From: Tanypteryx hageni
Taxonomy: Eukaryota > Arthropoda > Insecta > Odonata > Petaluridae
DNA: 64,000 nucleotides
Direction of reading: 5' to 3'
Assembly: GCA_028673005.1 (NCBI GenBank)
Contig: CM054116.1
Span: forward strand, 74,612,838 to 74,676,837
The translations under genes were made by a program, and so were the position numbers. A model generated the notes under the pieces. That model had not been told where the DNA came from, did not search any database, and worked only from the letters and a program-made list of their open reading frames with translations. Shown piece after piece: positions 43,170 to 58,100 of the stretch. Within the stretch, counting starts at the first letter, position 1; every line of letters starts with the position of its first letter.

Positions 43170-46100
43170 CGCACACATACATACAGGTTAACCTCACTTA
43201 ATGTGGGGGATGCATTCCTGAGGTTTCCGCATTAAGCAAAAATCTGCGTTCCCTGAGACACCATAACCTTTAAGCGTCCAAAGGGAAATAACTTCCCAAA
43301 TGCTATTTCTGGAGCCACATTAAATGTAAAACAAATTTTACTGGACTTTTGGATCATAATTTATTAAGCAAAGTATAAAATTACCTAGTAAACAGTAACA
43401 CAAAAAAGCTTTTTAGCGGTAAATGTACATAATTTCAAAATATTTATCAAAATACCTACGAAGTTTTATTAATAAAATAGTCCAGGGTCGACTGCTTAGC
43501 TTTTTTTCGCTTATTACGTAAAACTTGTTGCTAGCATTCAAATAGTCCGTTGCAGTCCTGATTCATGGCACTCACTCGTGTGAAGTAATTTTAAGTCACC
43601 CCAATGACTAAGTGCTTCATTAATAATGATTTGTGTAGACACAGGCATAGAGCACTGATTCAAATCTTCTATCCATTTACATAATAAATTTTCCATTTCC
43701 GTCATGAATGAACACCGAGTGTGAGAAACTTTGGTGGCTGTTAATGGCATAACACTCTCACCAGCCTTTAGTAATTAGTCCTTCCTTTTCATAATTGTCC
43801 TGACTGTAGACTCTGCCAACCCATAATCCCTACCAACTGCTGTAACGCCACTACCTGCCTCTACTTTTTCAATAATTTTTAATTTCGTAGTCAAACATTT
43901 TGACCACTAAAACTCAAGCCGCCATTAGTGATCCTGACACATTAGAGGTGGAATAGTGGGCTCTTGCAGCTCCGCTTATAGGTCAAACCCATATTAGTGC
44001 ATGTTGGGTTTTCTGCAGTTTATATATCATTATATAATATTATGCATTATATGCATTCAAACATTAAGATCCCTCTGCACATATCACGTTTTTTCATACC
44101 TATGTAAAAAGTATTTTTTATGTGTAGCATTATTGTTTTATTATTATTTATAATGATATGTTAATATGGTAAATTAATGTTGTAATAAAGTAATTGTCAA
44201 AAATTATAGATTAAAAAAAATATAAATCATCAAAAACATTCTTTATGATCCAATGATGCCAAAAAACATGAAGGAAGAATCATATTTTTATTTCCATTTT
44301 TCAAATATTTTCCACCTTAGGAGATATACATTTTGTGTTAGACCTGTGAAATTTACAGGGAAAAAATGAAATTGGTCACCAGACGATGCAATATTGTGCA
44401 ACACTGCTGAAATATCACAATATTTAGGGTACTTTATGAAATTTGATTAGTGCAAAATTATAAAAATCATAAGATATTACCTGCAATCGCATTGTGCATA
44501 AGATATGTATTAGATATATATATACTTTTTTAAAATTTCAACTTGAAATAAAATCTGCATTATAACGAATTCACGTTGGCTGGGACCGCAATAAGCGGGG
44601 CTCGCCTGTATGTATAGATAATCTGGACATCACTGTAATTAAAGAATTACCTCATCTCGTCCATATTTTTCAGGCCCTTTCCAAAATGGGATTTAGAGAT
44701 CCAATGCGAATACAATCCTATGCATGGCCGGCTTTAATGAGAGGTCATGACCTTGTGATGGTGAACCCTCCACGTTCTGGAAAGACTATTGGGTATCTAG
44801 TTCCACTCATTAGTTTCATGCTTTCACCAGACCTATATGCAGAGGTAATTATTGCAAATATTTTAGTTGAGAAAGTGGTATTTTTTATTTGTGTGTTTTT
44901 GGGAAGGTTTAAGCACTGGCTTCCATATAAAGGGTCCATATTAAATATTTTAGCCAGTCTTGCACTTGCTTGTATTGCCTGATTTTGTTAAAAGTGCATG
45001 TAAGCACAGCACTAGCTTCTAAATAATCGTGTAGTCAAGAGGAGGTTTGTTGTTTTTACTTCACTCCATTTATGTTAGTGTTTTTACAAATTTTTACATT
45101 TCTAGCTACCACCCGGAAATGGACCATTATTGCTGATTCTTTGTTCATCATGGAAAAGTGTTTCACAGGTTTATGAATTCTGCCAGTGTCTCTTAGCTGA
45201 TATTGATTGCAGTGTAAAAGTTATCCCAACTTATGCTGGTATTGAAACTGGTCAAATTGTGAGTATATCCTTTGATGTTTATTATGTGAAATTTAACTAT
45301 TTCTATTTGTTCTTTAAGTTTATGACTTGGCTATTTTACATTTGTGTCTTTTTAAATGACCTCTTTCCTGCAGTATAATCTTTCTACTTATAATAACAGG
45401 GGCCCCTGGCTCATTACTGGACCCAACCCACCTGATGACTTGCTTTGTTCTCCTATTATTTTCACACTGATTAAGATTAATTGATTGTCAGTAATGAATG
45501 TTTCAGGAATATCAGTTGTAGAGTTGGGGAGTATTTGCAGTTGCTGCTATTCTGTCTCAGTGACTAATAGGGAATTATGACCGGTAACAGGTATGCGTGG
45601 AAAGTAAAAGGTATGGGAGTCACAGCCAGCCACAGGTTCAGTCACCATGGGCTCGGTGGAACAGGAGAAGGGGCGCAGTCCCTAGTCCCACTCCCACACA
45701 CCCTAATCCTAACTTGGTCCCAACAGTTCCAAGTGTTCCAATGGTCCAAATGGTTTCAATTGACACTGCTGTGCTGCACTCAGGCAGTCCCCTGCCAACT
45801 GGTATTGTATCATCATGTCATTGTTTGAACCTACCTGGGCTGTTATAGCTCGCGGCAGGTGGAGACGTGTGAGAGGGGAATGGAATGAATGAGAAGGAGA
45901 AGCTTAAAGGGGAGCTGGCAAATTATGGTTTCTAAAAACCCTTATTCAATGCCAAGACGAACTGTGTAGTGGAAGGGTATGTAGGCACTGTTTATCTGCT
46001 CTGTGACATCTCTTACTCTTGAAATGAATATTTTTCTTTGCGTCAACACTTGAGAGCTATATGGAAAGGGAGGAGGAAGAGTCTTCTGGTCTGGGCTATT

Positions 46101-49100
46101 GCTTGGTTCAGCTTTTCTTGAGAACAATATAATGAGAGTGAGAGAGAAACACTTATCTGATGTCATTGCACAAACAAGCCCATTCAAAGATATTTACAAT
46201 GCTACCCGTTATCAGCCAATACTTGGTTTGATGTTGTTACCACTGTCACCAGCTCAAGGTCAATGCAATGAAAAAATCACTGGTGACTCAAGTAACAGGT
46301 ACAAGTTACAGGTATTTGTTTGTCACTGGAATAGTCTGTCACTGTGACAGAAAAAAGGCAACACTCCCCAACTCTAGTTTCATGGCTAAGGCCTTGATAG
46401 AAAAAATCTCCCATTTTTCATATTAGAAAGTTGACAGGTATGCATATATATCATTATGCTGTACTAAGTTTCAAAAGAAAATTAAAGTGTATAGGTGCAT
46501 ATAGGTGTATAGGTTTTAATCAAACGTAATTTTTTTGTAACCAAATCAAATGAATGCATTTAAATTACCACACACGGAATAAAAATATGCCTTATATGAG
46601 AGACATGCCGCTTGTAGTTAACAGCTTGTCTGCACATAAGACATTCCACTGGTTTCAAATTGTTTTTTTCTGTGTCAGTCATACTTGTAATTTTTATTTT
46701 TGCTTAATTTTTCTCTATTGTCTTTTTTATAAATCAATCTAAAATGTAATCCATCACATATCATTTAAATACTCTACTTTTTGTGAAAAATTAACAAGTT
46801 TTAACTTAACAAGTCATGTTGAAAATGCTTATCTTAAATATTTCTAGTTTTATGTCATGAAAGGAGTTTATTTTTTTCTAACTCAAATTTTTATCTATAT
46901 TTTATAGCAAGGATATTAAATTTTTAATTTCAGTTATCCTTGTTAAATGGATGTCATGTACTCATCTCCACACCACGATCCTTCGTACGACTGTTGAGGA
47001 AAGATAAATTCACAACCAACATAGAAAGACTGTGCCATTTGGTTTTTGATGAGGCTGACACTCTGTTGAAGCTCTTCTTGCCAGAGGTTAAAAAATTAAT
47101 ATTTTTTTCTTTTATAAGTACCTCGTATGCCAGGTCTAAGTCAATCATGATTATTTCGACCAAAAATTGATTTTTTACATTTATTTGCCATATAAGTCAA
47201 GTCACTCGAAAGATGGCAATTGTCTGTTCAGTATATATATATATATCTATCTGCTCTTTATTTATTGCAATGTATAAAGTATTTAACCAAATTGACAAGA
47301 AATACTGTCATAATGGCTTCTGCTGCAAGAAGGATGAAATGTGTAGCTGGTTTTAAGTTAAAAGTAATGGAAATTGCTAAAAAGTCAAATAACTGTTATG
47401 CGGTGAGGAAATTTGGTATTAGTGAAAGGTTACTGCAAGACTGGAGAAAGGAGAATGAAGATGCCTAGAACAAAATGTGCCATAATACCATGTAGCAGTC
47501 ATTGACCTGACCTAGAGAAATATGTTTCGGCATGGGTTATTGAAAATTGGCAAAATGGCTGTCATAACTAGAAATGCAATACACAAATATGCACTTAATT
47601 GGACTAAAAAATCTGAATTGAGCAAAGATTTCTTTATGGAAAAAAATGCCTGCTAATACAGCAAAAGATAAAGATTGCTCAGAAACTACTGGCAGACCTC
47701 GATGACAAACTTACCAGTTTCCAACAATACATCATTCAGATGAGGCTGAAATATGGGTACCCATTATCTCACATTGGCAACATGGATGAAATGCCTATGA
47801 ACTTTGAAATGCCTAGCACAAAAACTGTTGACTTAAAGGCACAAAAACAGTTCTCATAAAAATAAGACATGAGAAGACAAGATTTACAGTGGTATTAGCT
47901 TTCATGGCTGACGGAACTAAATTAAAACTTATGGTCATTTTCAAATGGTAAACTACACCAAAAATAAAGTTTCTCTCGGGTGTATTAGTTCATTACCATG
48001 AAAATGGTTGGATGGATGAATGTGGAGTGAAGTTGTGGACTGATAGTATAATATGGAATAAGCGGCCTGGTGGTGTTAGTAAAGAATGTAATTTATTTGT
48101 TTGGGACATGTTCAAATCGCATACAACAGATGACAGTAAGCAGCGCTTGAGAAGAAATAACACAGACATTGCAGTTATACCAGGTGTAACGAGCTTGGTT
48201 CAATCTTTAGATGTGTGTATCAACAAACCATTTAAGGGCTATATTCATGTTGAATGGAATAAGTGAATGCTTGGCAAAGAAAAAACTTACATGAATGGAG
48301 GAAATGTGGGTGCTGTAAAAATACCATTCTTGAATGTTTTTTAAATTTCCTTTGATCGTTTTTGTAATTTTCTATAGATCATATGTTGTTATTTTCTGAA
48401 AAATTATTTCATATATTAAAACAAAATTTTTAATTCTTAGTTATTTGTTGTTTAAAATTGTCATTTTACAAATCTTCTGAATAATGTCTGCTAAATAAAT
48501 AGTAAAAAGTTGAACAGCTAATTCATCTACATTGAAAAATATCCTGGAGTTTATGGTTTACATTTTATACTCGGTGTATAAGACTACTCCAAAATTTTAG
48601 AGGATTTGTTTAAGCTTCAAAGGTTGACTTTTAGACTGGCATATATGGTAAATATGTTGTGAAGGTAAAATTTTATTTTTATTTGATTTTACTTTACAGC
48701 ACATCTTTCTGAAAAAAACTTCTTTTGCTCCTTTAAATATGGAGGCATATTGTATAAAGTCATGAGTTTTAAAATTTATTTTAGAAGTTATTAGTCCCAA
48801 AAATATAAGAAAGAAATGCATAATCACATTTATCAAGCTAAGATTTTTCTATTAATGAAGTTTTCAGTAAATTGTAAGTCATAATTCACTAAGTTCTGAA
48901 TTAATATCCTTGCCAAATTTGAGATAATATAGTTAAAATAATATTCTAAATATGTAAAATATTAGTCTAAAGATTTTACAAACATCTGAAAAATTGAAAG
49001 CATGTTTAATATTTGACAGCCTTTCTTTAGAAAACATTTTATGCAAAAGGTGTAAATTTTGACCAGTTCTGGAAAAAAACAGTAAATGACTATCAATTTG

Positions 49101-52100
49101 TTTTATATCCAGTCTTGATTTGCCACTTGTGGCAATGGTTTCACATATTGGAAAGTAAGTGTTTAAAGGATGCTTTTTTAAATAATCAGGTGAAGGAAAT
49201 CCTTAGGGAATGTCGCTTACTTCTTCAACGAAGAGCACGGATTGCTTCTGAATCTAATCCATCTGGAAGTGCAACATCATATGCGATGGTTAAGCTGGTT
49301 GCAGCAGCCAAGAGTTGGTGCCCTCAAATGGAGGCCTTTGCAACAAGTATTGTAGAAAAGCCTTTGCTGTGCATTGGTTCTTATCTAGAAGCTGCAGTTT
49401 ATGCACGCTTGAAACCTGTACTTCACCTTGTTGGATTTGGTGTCAACAAGGAGGGAAGTGAGACTGATGTTGGAAAATCATCTGAGAAGAAAGTCATCGA
49501 AGTTGATGATATTGTTTTACGTAAGTTCAGACATCCTGAATTGTGAATTTAATTTTTTTTAGAGTACTGGTATTTGACTAAATTGCCTGTACTAATGTCA
49601 AGCCATTATTAGAATTATGGGAAAAATGAACTGTCTCAAATAGGATTCCTTTATGCATTAATCAAATCCAGTTGTAATATTCATGAAACTTAAATACTAG
49701 GGGTATGTGCGTTAATTTAGATCGGTGTATTTTTTTATTATTTTTTCCATACCGCAACACTTATGAAGAACATCATCACACATGTTTCTTCAGCCAGGTC
49801 AACCAAATTTTGTATAGGCACCTCATTTTTCCTTGAAATTGTCATAGGCAAATAAATCCCCAAAAGAAGACCCGGACTTGACTCCAGAAGATAATTTCAA
49901 TTTCACATAAGATGATAACACATGAATAATCAATTTAGCGACGTGCAAGCTTTCATTCTTTTGCTCAAAAATTAGAAACATTTGCCGTCAGTATTCAAAC
50001 TGGGACTATATTAAATGAAAATGAACCAAGTTTTTTAGTCTTATCGCTGATTATCTCTCTCTGTCCACAAATGCTCTAATTTAACGTTTAAAATTACTTA
50101 TTTTGGCAAAATTTAGTGATTTCATGAAGTTTTGACTTGACAGCCATACCAATGTTGAAATCGAGATCTCATTATTGTCTCGGTACAAGATTTTAAGTTA
50201 CATTATAAATAATGTATTCCATCCCATCATATTAATGGGCTTTTATACTAGTAAAAATGAAGTTTTGAAAATTATATTTAGTTCTTCTTGAGTTAAGAGC
50301 GCCCACAAAAACGGATGAAGAAAGTAAAAAATCTGTCTGAGAACCAAGAGCGTTATAACGAATCAGTGTTGTACAGGGCAGTGTTAAATGGGGTATTACT
50401 GTATAAGGAAGCTTTAATGCCTTCTTAACCCTAGGACTACCAAGCTATTTTTACTCCCATGCATTACCAAGGTAGAGGGGGGCTCAGAGGCCCTATCTAA
50501 AATATAATAAAAAGCCATGGTAATGTTTTATACATATTGTAATATATTTAAATACATCATAGGGATAAATATATAATTTTAGTAATTAATCTGAAATTAT
50601 GTCATTATATAGGTATTACAAAGGCAGAAATATTTACATTACTTGTTTCATATTTTTCCTCTTCATATAGTTACTGGTTTCAGGTGTCACTTGGTGGAAT
50701 TTCTTCATAATGTAAAATAAAGAGACTTGTTCTAATTCCACATAAATTTATTTAAAATGACCTAGGTTTCCACACAAAATTGTTGAAGATAAACTGTACA
50801 AGTGCGGATAGAAGTGTAATCGCTTTGTTATGCTGGGTTTTCATTTGCTATTATGTGTTTTGAAGGTAATTAAAAGTATTTTTTTAAATTTTATAATGCC
50901 AGGTTTTCATTTGCGGTTATGTTTTCTTTTATTTTCTGTTAAACTGCATTATTTATGATAACAAAGTGAATTTTTTAGGTTGGCTGGGAACCACTCTCTC
51001 ATAATAATATGGCGTCTTATGGAAAAATAGGACTTGCATTTCGCAAATTTACATTTTGCATCAGTTTTTCGGAACCAATTATTTGTGAAGATCAAAAAGG
51101 TGGTGTATCCTACATTTACCTCACCTTCACAAATATTTTGAAAGGCCATTGACCTCAAAAGTGTGAAAGCATTTTATCTATTGTTCTATGTAAACCCAGC
51201 ATGTAGTATTTGCCAAATGTCTCATTCATATGTTCAAAGATTTCTCTGAGGGGCAAACTGGCCCATTATTCTGTGTGCTTCTCTTGGGTATTTTTCATCA
51301 AAGCGTATGATTTGTGTCAATTGCTGCCATCATCCCAAAGTACAATGGGTACCCATGTATTGTTGACCCTATGTCAAGAAATATTATTATATGAACTTGG
51401 CAAGAAATAGAAGAGGGATGGCATAAGGTTGCCAATGATGAGAAGAAAATGGCATACAAGCTCTTATTTGTAGATTTTCAAGTGGGTAGTTTATTAGTGA
51501 GAAAGTGTGATAAACAAACTGCCATAGACTCAATCCAACAAAATTTGGCACATGGCTTCTTCTGCCCTCTGCCAGATACTGTTCCATTTCTTGGAAAAAG
51601 AAAAGGGAGGAAGTGCAATATATTCTCCCTCAAAATAGCGCCACAAATGGACATTTAGGGTGGTGGAGTGGTTAGAGTGTTGGCCTTCAATGCAATGGTC
51701 CCAGGTTCGAATCTGGCAGAGGTTGGCTTTTTCAATCTGGGATCGTCCCATCCCCTACTTGTGTGATTTGAGGAGACCATGCAAGTCATTACTTTGTCCT
51801 TCAGAAGGGACGTTAAGCAGTTGCCTCCCTTGATGCTCTTCATAAAGAGTTGGCTAATGCCAGCGCTGGGTAGCCCTCCTCCCTTGTGTGTTTGGGGTGC
51901 GTAAGAAGTAATGGCTATAATAATCCAAGAGATTGATTAGCCAGAAATACAAGCCAACAACAAACGGACATTTATTTCTTAAGTTACCATGTCAACACTA
52001 AATAAACAAATTCTGATTAGAAATATTTTGAATTAAACTTCCTTATGTTTGTCCGTTAAAAATGATATTTTCGGTTTTGCATGGTTTTTTTGGAGGTGGC

Positions 52101-55100
52101 ATAAGCGATCCCTGATTTCTATAGAACAATGCAACCCAATCCAATTATTCCTGAAGAAGTTCTAGAAGATAGAAACTAGTCAAAATGGAAATATAAAAAG
52201 AAATAAATAAACAATAGCGTAGTTACCATTGCTAAAAGTATTTCTTTCGAAGGGGAGAATACATTGTGCTTTGGCCAAGGAAGTCGTAGATAGGGGATGC
52301 AGTAAGTTATCATGTAATAAATTGCATTGCTTCTCCCTGGATGATCTTTGCCCTGCGTTGGAGTGCCATTCATCTGGGAAGGGACTTACTTTTTTGGGAA
52401 CTTACTCTAGGTTATTGTAAATGTACAAGCATGCTTGAATATGTATAAGTGCATTTATGTAAACAGGACATCTTCAATAAACCGCTAAATATGATTGCTT
52501 GCACGAGTCTGTATTTGTTTAAATTTTCCAAAATAAAATGGTCATTCTCAATTACTGCTAATGGGAAAAAATGTTCAGCAGATGGATAAAATAATTTATT
52601 TTTACTTCTATCATTTTCTTTTTAGGTATTGTCAAAAAAAGATTGGGACTCTATAAGATTGTTGTGGCATGTGAATCAGAGGTAGATGTAAAACGATTGA
52701 ATACAAAGATAAGAGATTTTGATGACGCAGTAGTCCTTGCAGTACATGAAAATGTACATCATGTTGATATAGCAGGTTTGTGATTAATTTATTTAATTTG
52801 AGTAATTTTTTAAATAAAAGAGGTATTATAGAATATTGTTAACAGAATGCGTTTTTTGTTACCATTTGTTCAGTACAACAGCCATAATGCTTATTTAAGT
52901 TAAAAAATTTCATATCTCTAAAAAATTATGCTTCCCTGACATGACAGTGATTTATTTTGTTTAACTATCTGCAGGTCAGGAGTGCTCATCCTTTTACTTT
53001 CTTATATGCAAACAGTATTATAATCATAAAAAATTCTATTTTGAGATTTGGATATATGTATGTTTTATATCTACCTGAATCTGAAATGGCTATTTTATAA
53101 ATTCCAGCTGTCTGTATCATTCTTATTTTGTCTGCCTTCTATGTGTAGCTGAAGGGCTAAATAGTTAAACGGAATTTGATGAAATTTATGTTTAGAAAAA
53201 TTTTAAAAAGCTTGCTACAAAACCAAAATATTCCAGATGAAATTGTTAATGAGTATGTATTGCAAACCAACTTGTGTGTCACAAAATGTATTTCAATTCA
53301 AACAAGAACTCTACAAACAAATCCAAGGCACGGCCATGGGAAACCCGCTTTCACCTTTCGTTGCCAATATATTTATGTCCTCTTTTGAAAACAATTGCAA
53401 AGAAAAATTTAATTACTTCCCAGAAACTTGATTCAGATATGTAGATGATATATTTGCAATTTTTGACTTAAATAAACAAAAATTAGATGACTTTGTGAAT
53501 CAACTCAACGACATATATCCCACCATATAGCTCACTTATGAAATACAACAAAATAATACTTTACCATTCCTCGATTTATTAATTATAAAAAATAAACATC
53601 AAATCGAGGTTGATATCTTTAGAATACCCGCACACTAATAATTTTATCCCCAAAAACTCCTTTCATCCTATCAGTCAAAAAACAGCTGTTTTTAACCATT
53701 TAGTACATAGACTCGGCAATGTGCCTCTTAACAAACACAGATATGAAAAGGAAGTAAAACATATAAAAGAAATAGCCACAAACTTGGGATTTAACAACAA
53801 TTTAATTAATAAATTAGTTAGAAAACACAGTTTCAAAAGAACATTGATGAACTCCACATCTTTTAAAATTGAAAATAGAAATGAGAACAAGTACATAAAA
53901 CTACCTTACTTCCCACCACTAAATAAAGTTTTGGACAGGATTTTTAAACAAAAGAAATACTCAATAGTATACACGAATCCACAAAATTTTAAAAATTTAT
54001 TAGGTAGTACTAAAGACAAGACTGAAAACTTAGACAAATTGGGGATTTATAAGATACAATGTTCACACTGTGACAAACAATATGTAGGTCAAACAAAAAG
54101 GAAATTAGTCACACGGTTTAAAAAACACTTAGCACACTATAAATATAACCGGTTTGAAAAATCAAGTGTAGCTAATCACATCTTCAAGACTGGACATGGC
54201 ATAAACTTAAATGACATAAAATTAGTAATTTCATCTAGCAATTCACTCAACTCCTTAGAAAATCTACACATCCATAAAAACCGTGAAACCATCATGAACA
54301 CAGACACTGATTTCAACAAAACCTTATACAAACTCACTGATTAGAACAAACACACGCCAAAAAAATTTTCGTACTTCAGTTGTTGTTCGTTCCTCTTCAT
54401 AACGAAATCCTTTCACATCTCCACAGTTGACTTCTAGTCACTGTCGTTCACTGGTCACCCCTGAAGATGCCCATGTTGTGGGCGAAATGCATTGGGTTTT
54501 ATAATCCCCTCGTTTTTCTCCAGCCTGCAAAGTATCATCAAAGTTGAAGTTTAAACCTAAAAAGTAATTCATTATAAAGTAACAATGAACTTACAAATTA
54601 CTTATACAGGCATCACTCGCATCGTATTTGATGATTTTAATTTATTGACACCATAAAACATTTTAAATTTATATGCGCGGTATTTTTTTGCCAGAAATGC
54701 ATCCTGTCGTTCATCTATTCTTATAGAAAATTCGTTTTCATTTGCTGTGTGTTTAACTAATGGGGTATTTTTTAGGAATGCATCAACAGCATTAGACGAA
54801 GGATTCCTGTACTGTAAATCTACTGCACGTACTACTACTAATATTAGTATTTCCTGAACTTTACAGCATAGATTTTCCTTTTTGTTTGTGAATTTGAGTC
54901 CAATAACCTTCGGCCAATACCAGTTAATTCAGTATAACATTGTTCATATGGGTTTTTAATATTCTCATAATGACGTTTCATATAAGGACACTTTTTCATG
55001 AAATGAATTAACGTTGTTATGCGAGGGATTGCTGTAATCTCACTTTTTGTGATTTTGATGCAATATTTGATTAGTTATTACGTTTTTTGTATCCAATAAT

Positions 55101-58100
55101 GCTGTAATGGATTTTTCCACTTAGTAGATGAAAATAATGGGATTGTTTTGTTAATAAATAGAGTCTCTCGATGTATGGATGCACTCACAACGATCTGGTG
55201 CTTTGCCTCTGTTACTGGTTTCGGATGAAGCTTTGCCTGAAGTGAATATTGGAGATGCAGAATGCCTCATACATGTTGGAATACCTGCAAATTCTAAAAC
55301 TCAGTTTGGTCTTCGATTTTCAACCCTGATGGATAACTATCGTAACATTTTTGAAAAGGTGAGGGCTTTAACGATAGTTTTTATGAGAGGTTGTTTGTAT
55401 GAATGTTTTCAAGGTGGTTAACATGATCTTTTGAGATTGCATATTTGTTATTATATAGAATATATGCTTTGCATTGTTGCATGTTTCTTTTTGGTTTGCA
55501 AGAGAAAATTTATATCACCAAAACTTTTGTAAGTGCTATATTTACTGGAACCCAAAACAGGATTTTCTTATTTTTAGGAATTGAAAGAGGGATTTCTTAA
55601 AAGTGAACACTCAAAAATTTATTGTAAAGGCATCATTCATAATTAATGTAATACTTCGATTTTTTAAAATCATAGATTTTTCCAAGTTAAAATATTTTGA
55701 ACATATGAATTTTGTATGATGATCATTTTGCATAAAATAAAGTCTTCCATTTCCTGTATTTAAAAAAAACCAACTGATCTTTTCTTAGATGATACAGTTG
55801 TAAGGTATTGTAAGTAGTAGTAATTAATCTAACATAATATTCAATTTTATAAAAAATATAATAATTTTTTCATTAAAATATTATATTTTTATTGTGTATA
55901 TATATTTTTGGAAGTCATGTTAAAATTGAGGTAATATTTGAGTTGGATATTTATGATGTTATTTTTTTAAGTTGAAGTATAACAATTAAGTTGCATTGGA
56001 GAGACTATGGCATATTTGTTAATACCTCTGTAGCAATTGTAAAATTATTGCTAATGTAAAATAGTTTCCAAATCAACATGTAACAATGTTTTTTGTTCAT
56101 GATATAGATCAGGTGTGGCTTAGTCTTGGAGCTCATATGCTGTAGCTGTTAATAAATCACAATAAAAAGTTTCATGTACCAATGAAGTTTATTTATACAT
56201 TTGACAAGTCAATATCAATCAAACTATCACGCTCCATGCAACTCTCGCCTAAAGTGCCAAGAGCGCTCCTTTGTCCGGCTCTCGTATAAGTGCTGGTAGT
56301 TCACAGTCTCTCATCAGATGGTATCTTACGACAGTCTGCCTATGACAAGGAAAGAGTGTAGTTTCAGAGTCTGTTGCTAGTTTTCATCTCATTAGTTTTG
56401 TTTTGATGCATTTTTGAACTTGACCTAGTTTTTGCAACCCATAATAATTAAAATGGTGTCAACCTCAAGGGAAGTGTTTGACAATTATGAAGATATAGTG
56501 GGTTATATAAATACTCTTGGTGACGATGATGATTATGTTGATTCTGGCAATGAAATGCAAACTCCCACAACAAGTTGTGAACCTCGTTTCATAATTTCAG
56601 ATGCAGAAAGCGAAATAGTGACATTGTCCGTTGTAGACGTCGTATTGTAATTCTAACTAAAAGTTCAGATAGTAAAAGTGTTGTTGACAATGAGGAACGT
56701 GATAATGATATCTATAATAATGAACAAATTCTAGTATATAAAGAAAATCAAGCATACCATTACACACCGTTCCAGCCCTTTCCTTTATTTCTTTAAACAC
56801 CTTGTCCAAAACATGCCCCACCCCATGATGCCATACTTAGTCCATATTTCTACCTGTTTTTCACTCTTTCCCTTTGGAATCTAATAGTAAATGAAACTAA
56901 TAGATATGCAAATCAGTTTCTTGGCTTGCACCAGCAAATATCACCCAATGCTAGATTTAGTCAGTGGAGGCCTGTTACTGTCACAGAAATGAAAGCATTT
57001 GTGGCAGTACTATTGGAAATCAGAATTCTTTATTTGTTCACACTTTGCTTATATACCTATAAATATGCTATATAACAAGGCATAAAATTTGAGCATTAGA
57101 ATCCGATAGGAGAACTATTGAATATAGGTAACTAGTATAAATTAAACTGTAAGCACAAATGTTAGGATGTAGAGGAACAAGTGTGTATAAATTGTGTGTT
57201 AGTGTTGTATAAAAAATTTTATTTTTCAAAAACCACCAATCGTACGAAAGTGATTTTTTGTTTGGCCAAATAACATACTGGGACTTCAAAAAATATGACA
57301 AATATGCGAGTTAAGTATTTTTTTTAACATTTCTAATTTCATACTTTAATTTTGTTTTTCTAAAAAGGTAATTTTAATGTTGAACATTCCTTTATACTAA
57401 TAGTATGATATCTAGTCCTTAATTTCAATGTTTGAGATAGAAAGCTATATGTACTGAATGTTCTGTAAAAATTTCAGAAAGATACCTTGAAATTTGAGGA
57501 AGATGTATTTTTTTCCTACACTGCTGTAAATTCCATAAAAATCGCCTGGCAATTTCGGCATAGCTACTGGAAAATTGTCTGACACTCAAAGGGTTAATTA
57601 AGTCTCACTTGAATTGGCACATCAAAAATGATACCTCTCTATTCAGTGTTTTGTTTTTTTATATGGTTTTGTTGTGGTAGAGGCAGAATTAATTTTATTC
57701 CAGTGTTTTACTCATGTTATGAATATTTCAATATTGCTTATTTTATAGTAGTGTTTTATTTTAGTTATTAAAATTACAAAAATAACAAATTTTGAGTGAT
57801 AGACATACCACACAGGCCAAGCAAATTAATTTTGTGTATTTGTGGTAGGTACACCATGTATAATGTACCTGATGAATTGAATTATATTGCAGTATAATTT
57901 AGAATACAAAGCATTTTTTTAAAGTTAGATCATTAGCCTAATTTAGTTATTTTCCCTTTCATTTTTAATTATCAAAGTCATTGAATTCATTCAGTTAATT
58001 AAGATATCACCTCAATGGATTGTAGGTTTCTGATGAAGGTAAGGTAAAAAGAAGAAGAAATTGCTTCGTTGACATTGTTGTGGACATAACCAAGCCAGAA

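Noticed and set aside
45577..45848. Two overlapping 83-codon plus-strand frames
   Set aside because: They lie inside the 45521-46374 TIR element and have no family similarity.
51670..51730. tRNA gene suggested by A and B boxes
   Set aside because: The boxes belong to the SINE head; no cloverleaf with acceptor stem can be closed, and the tail and TSD show a retroposon.
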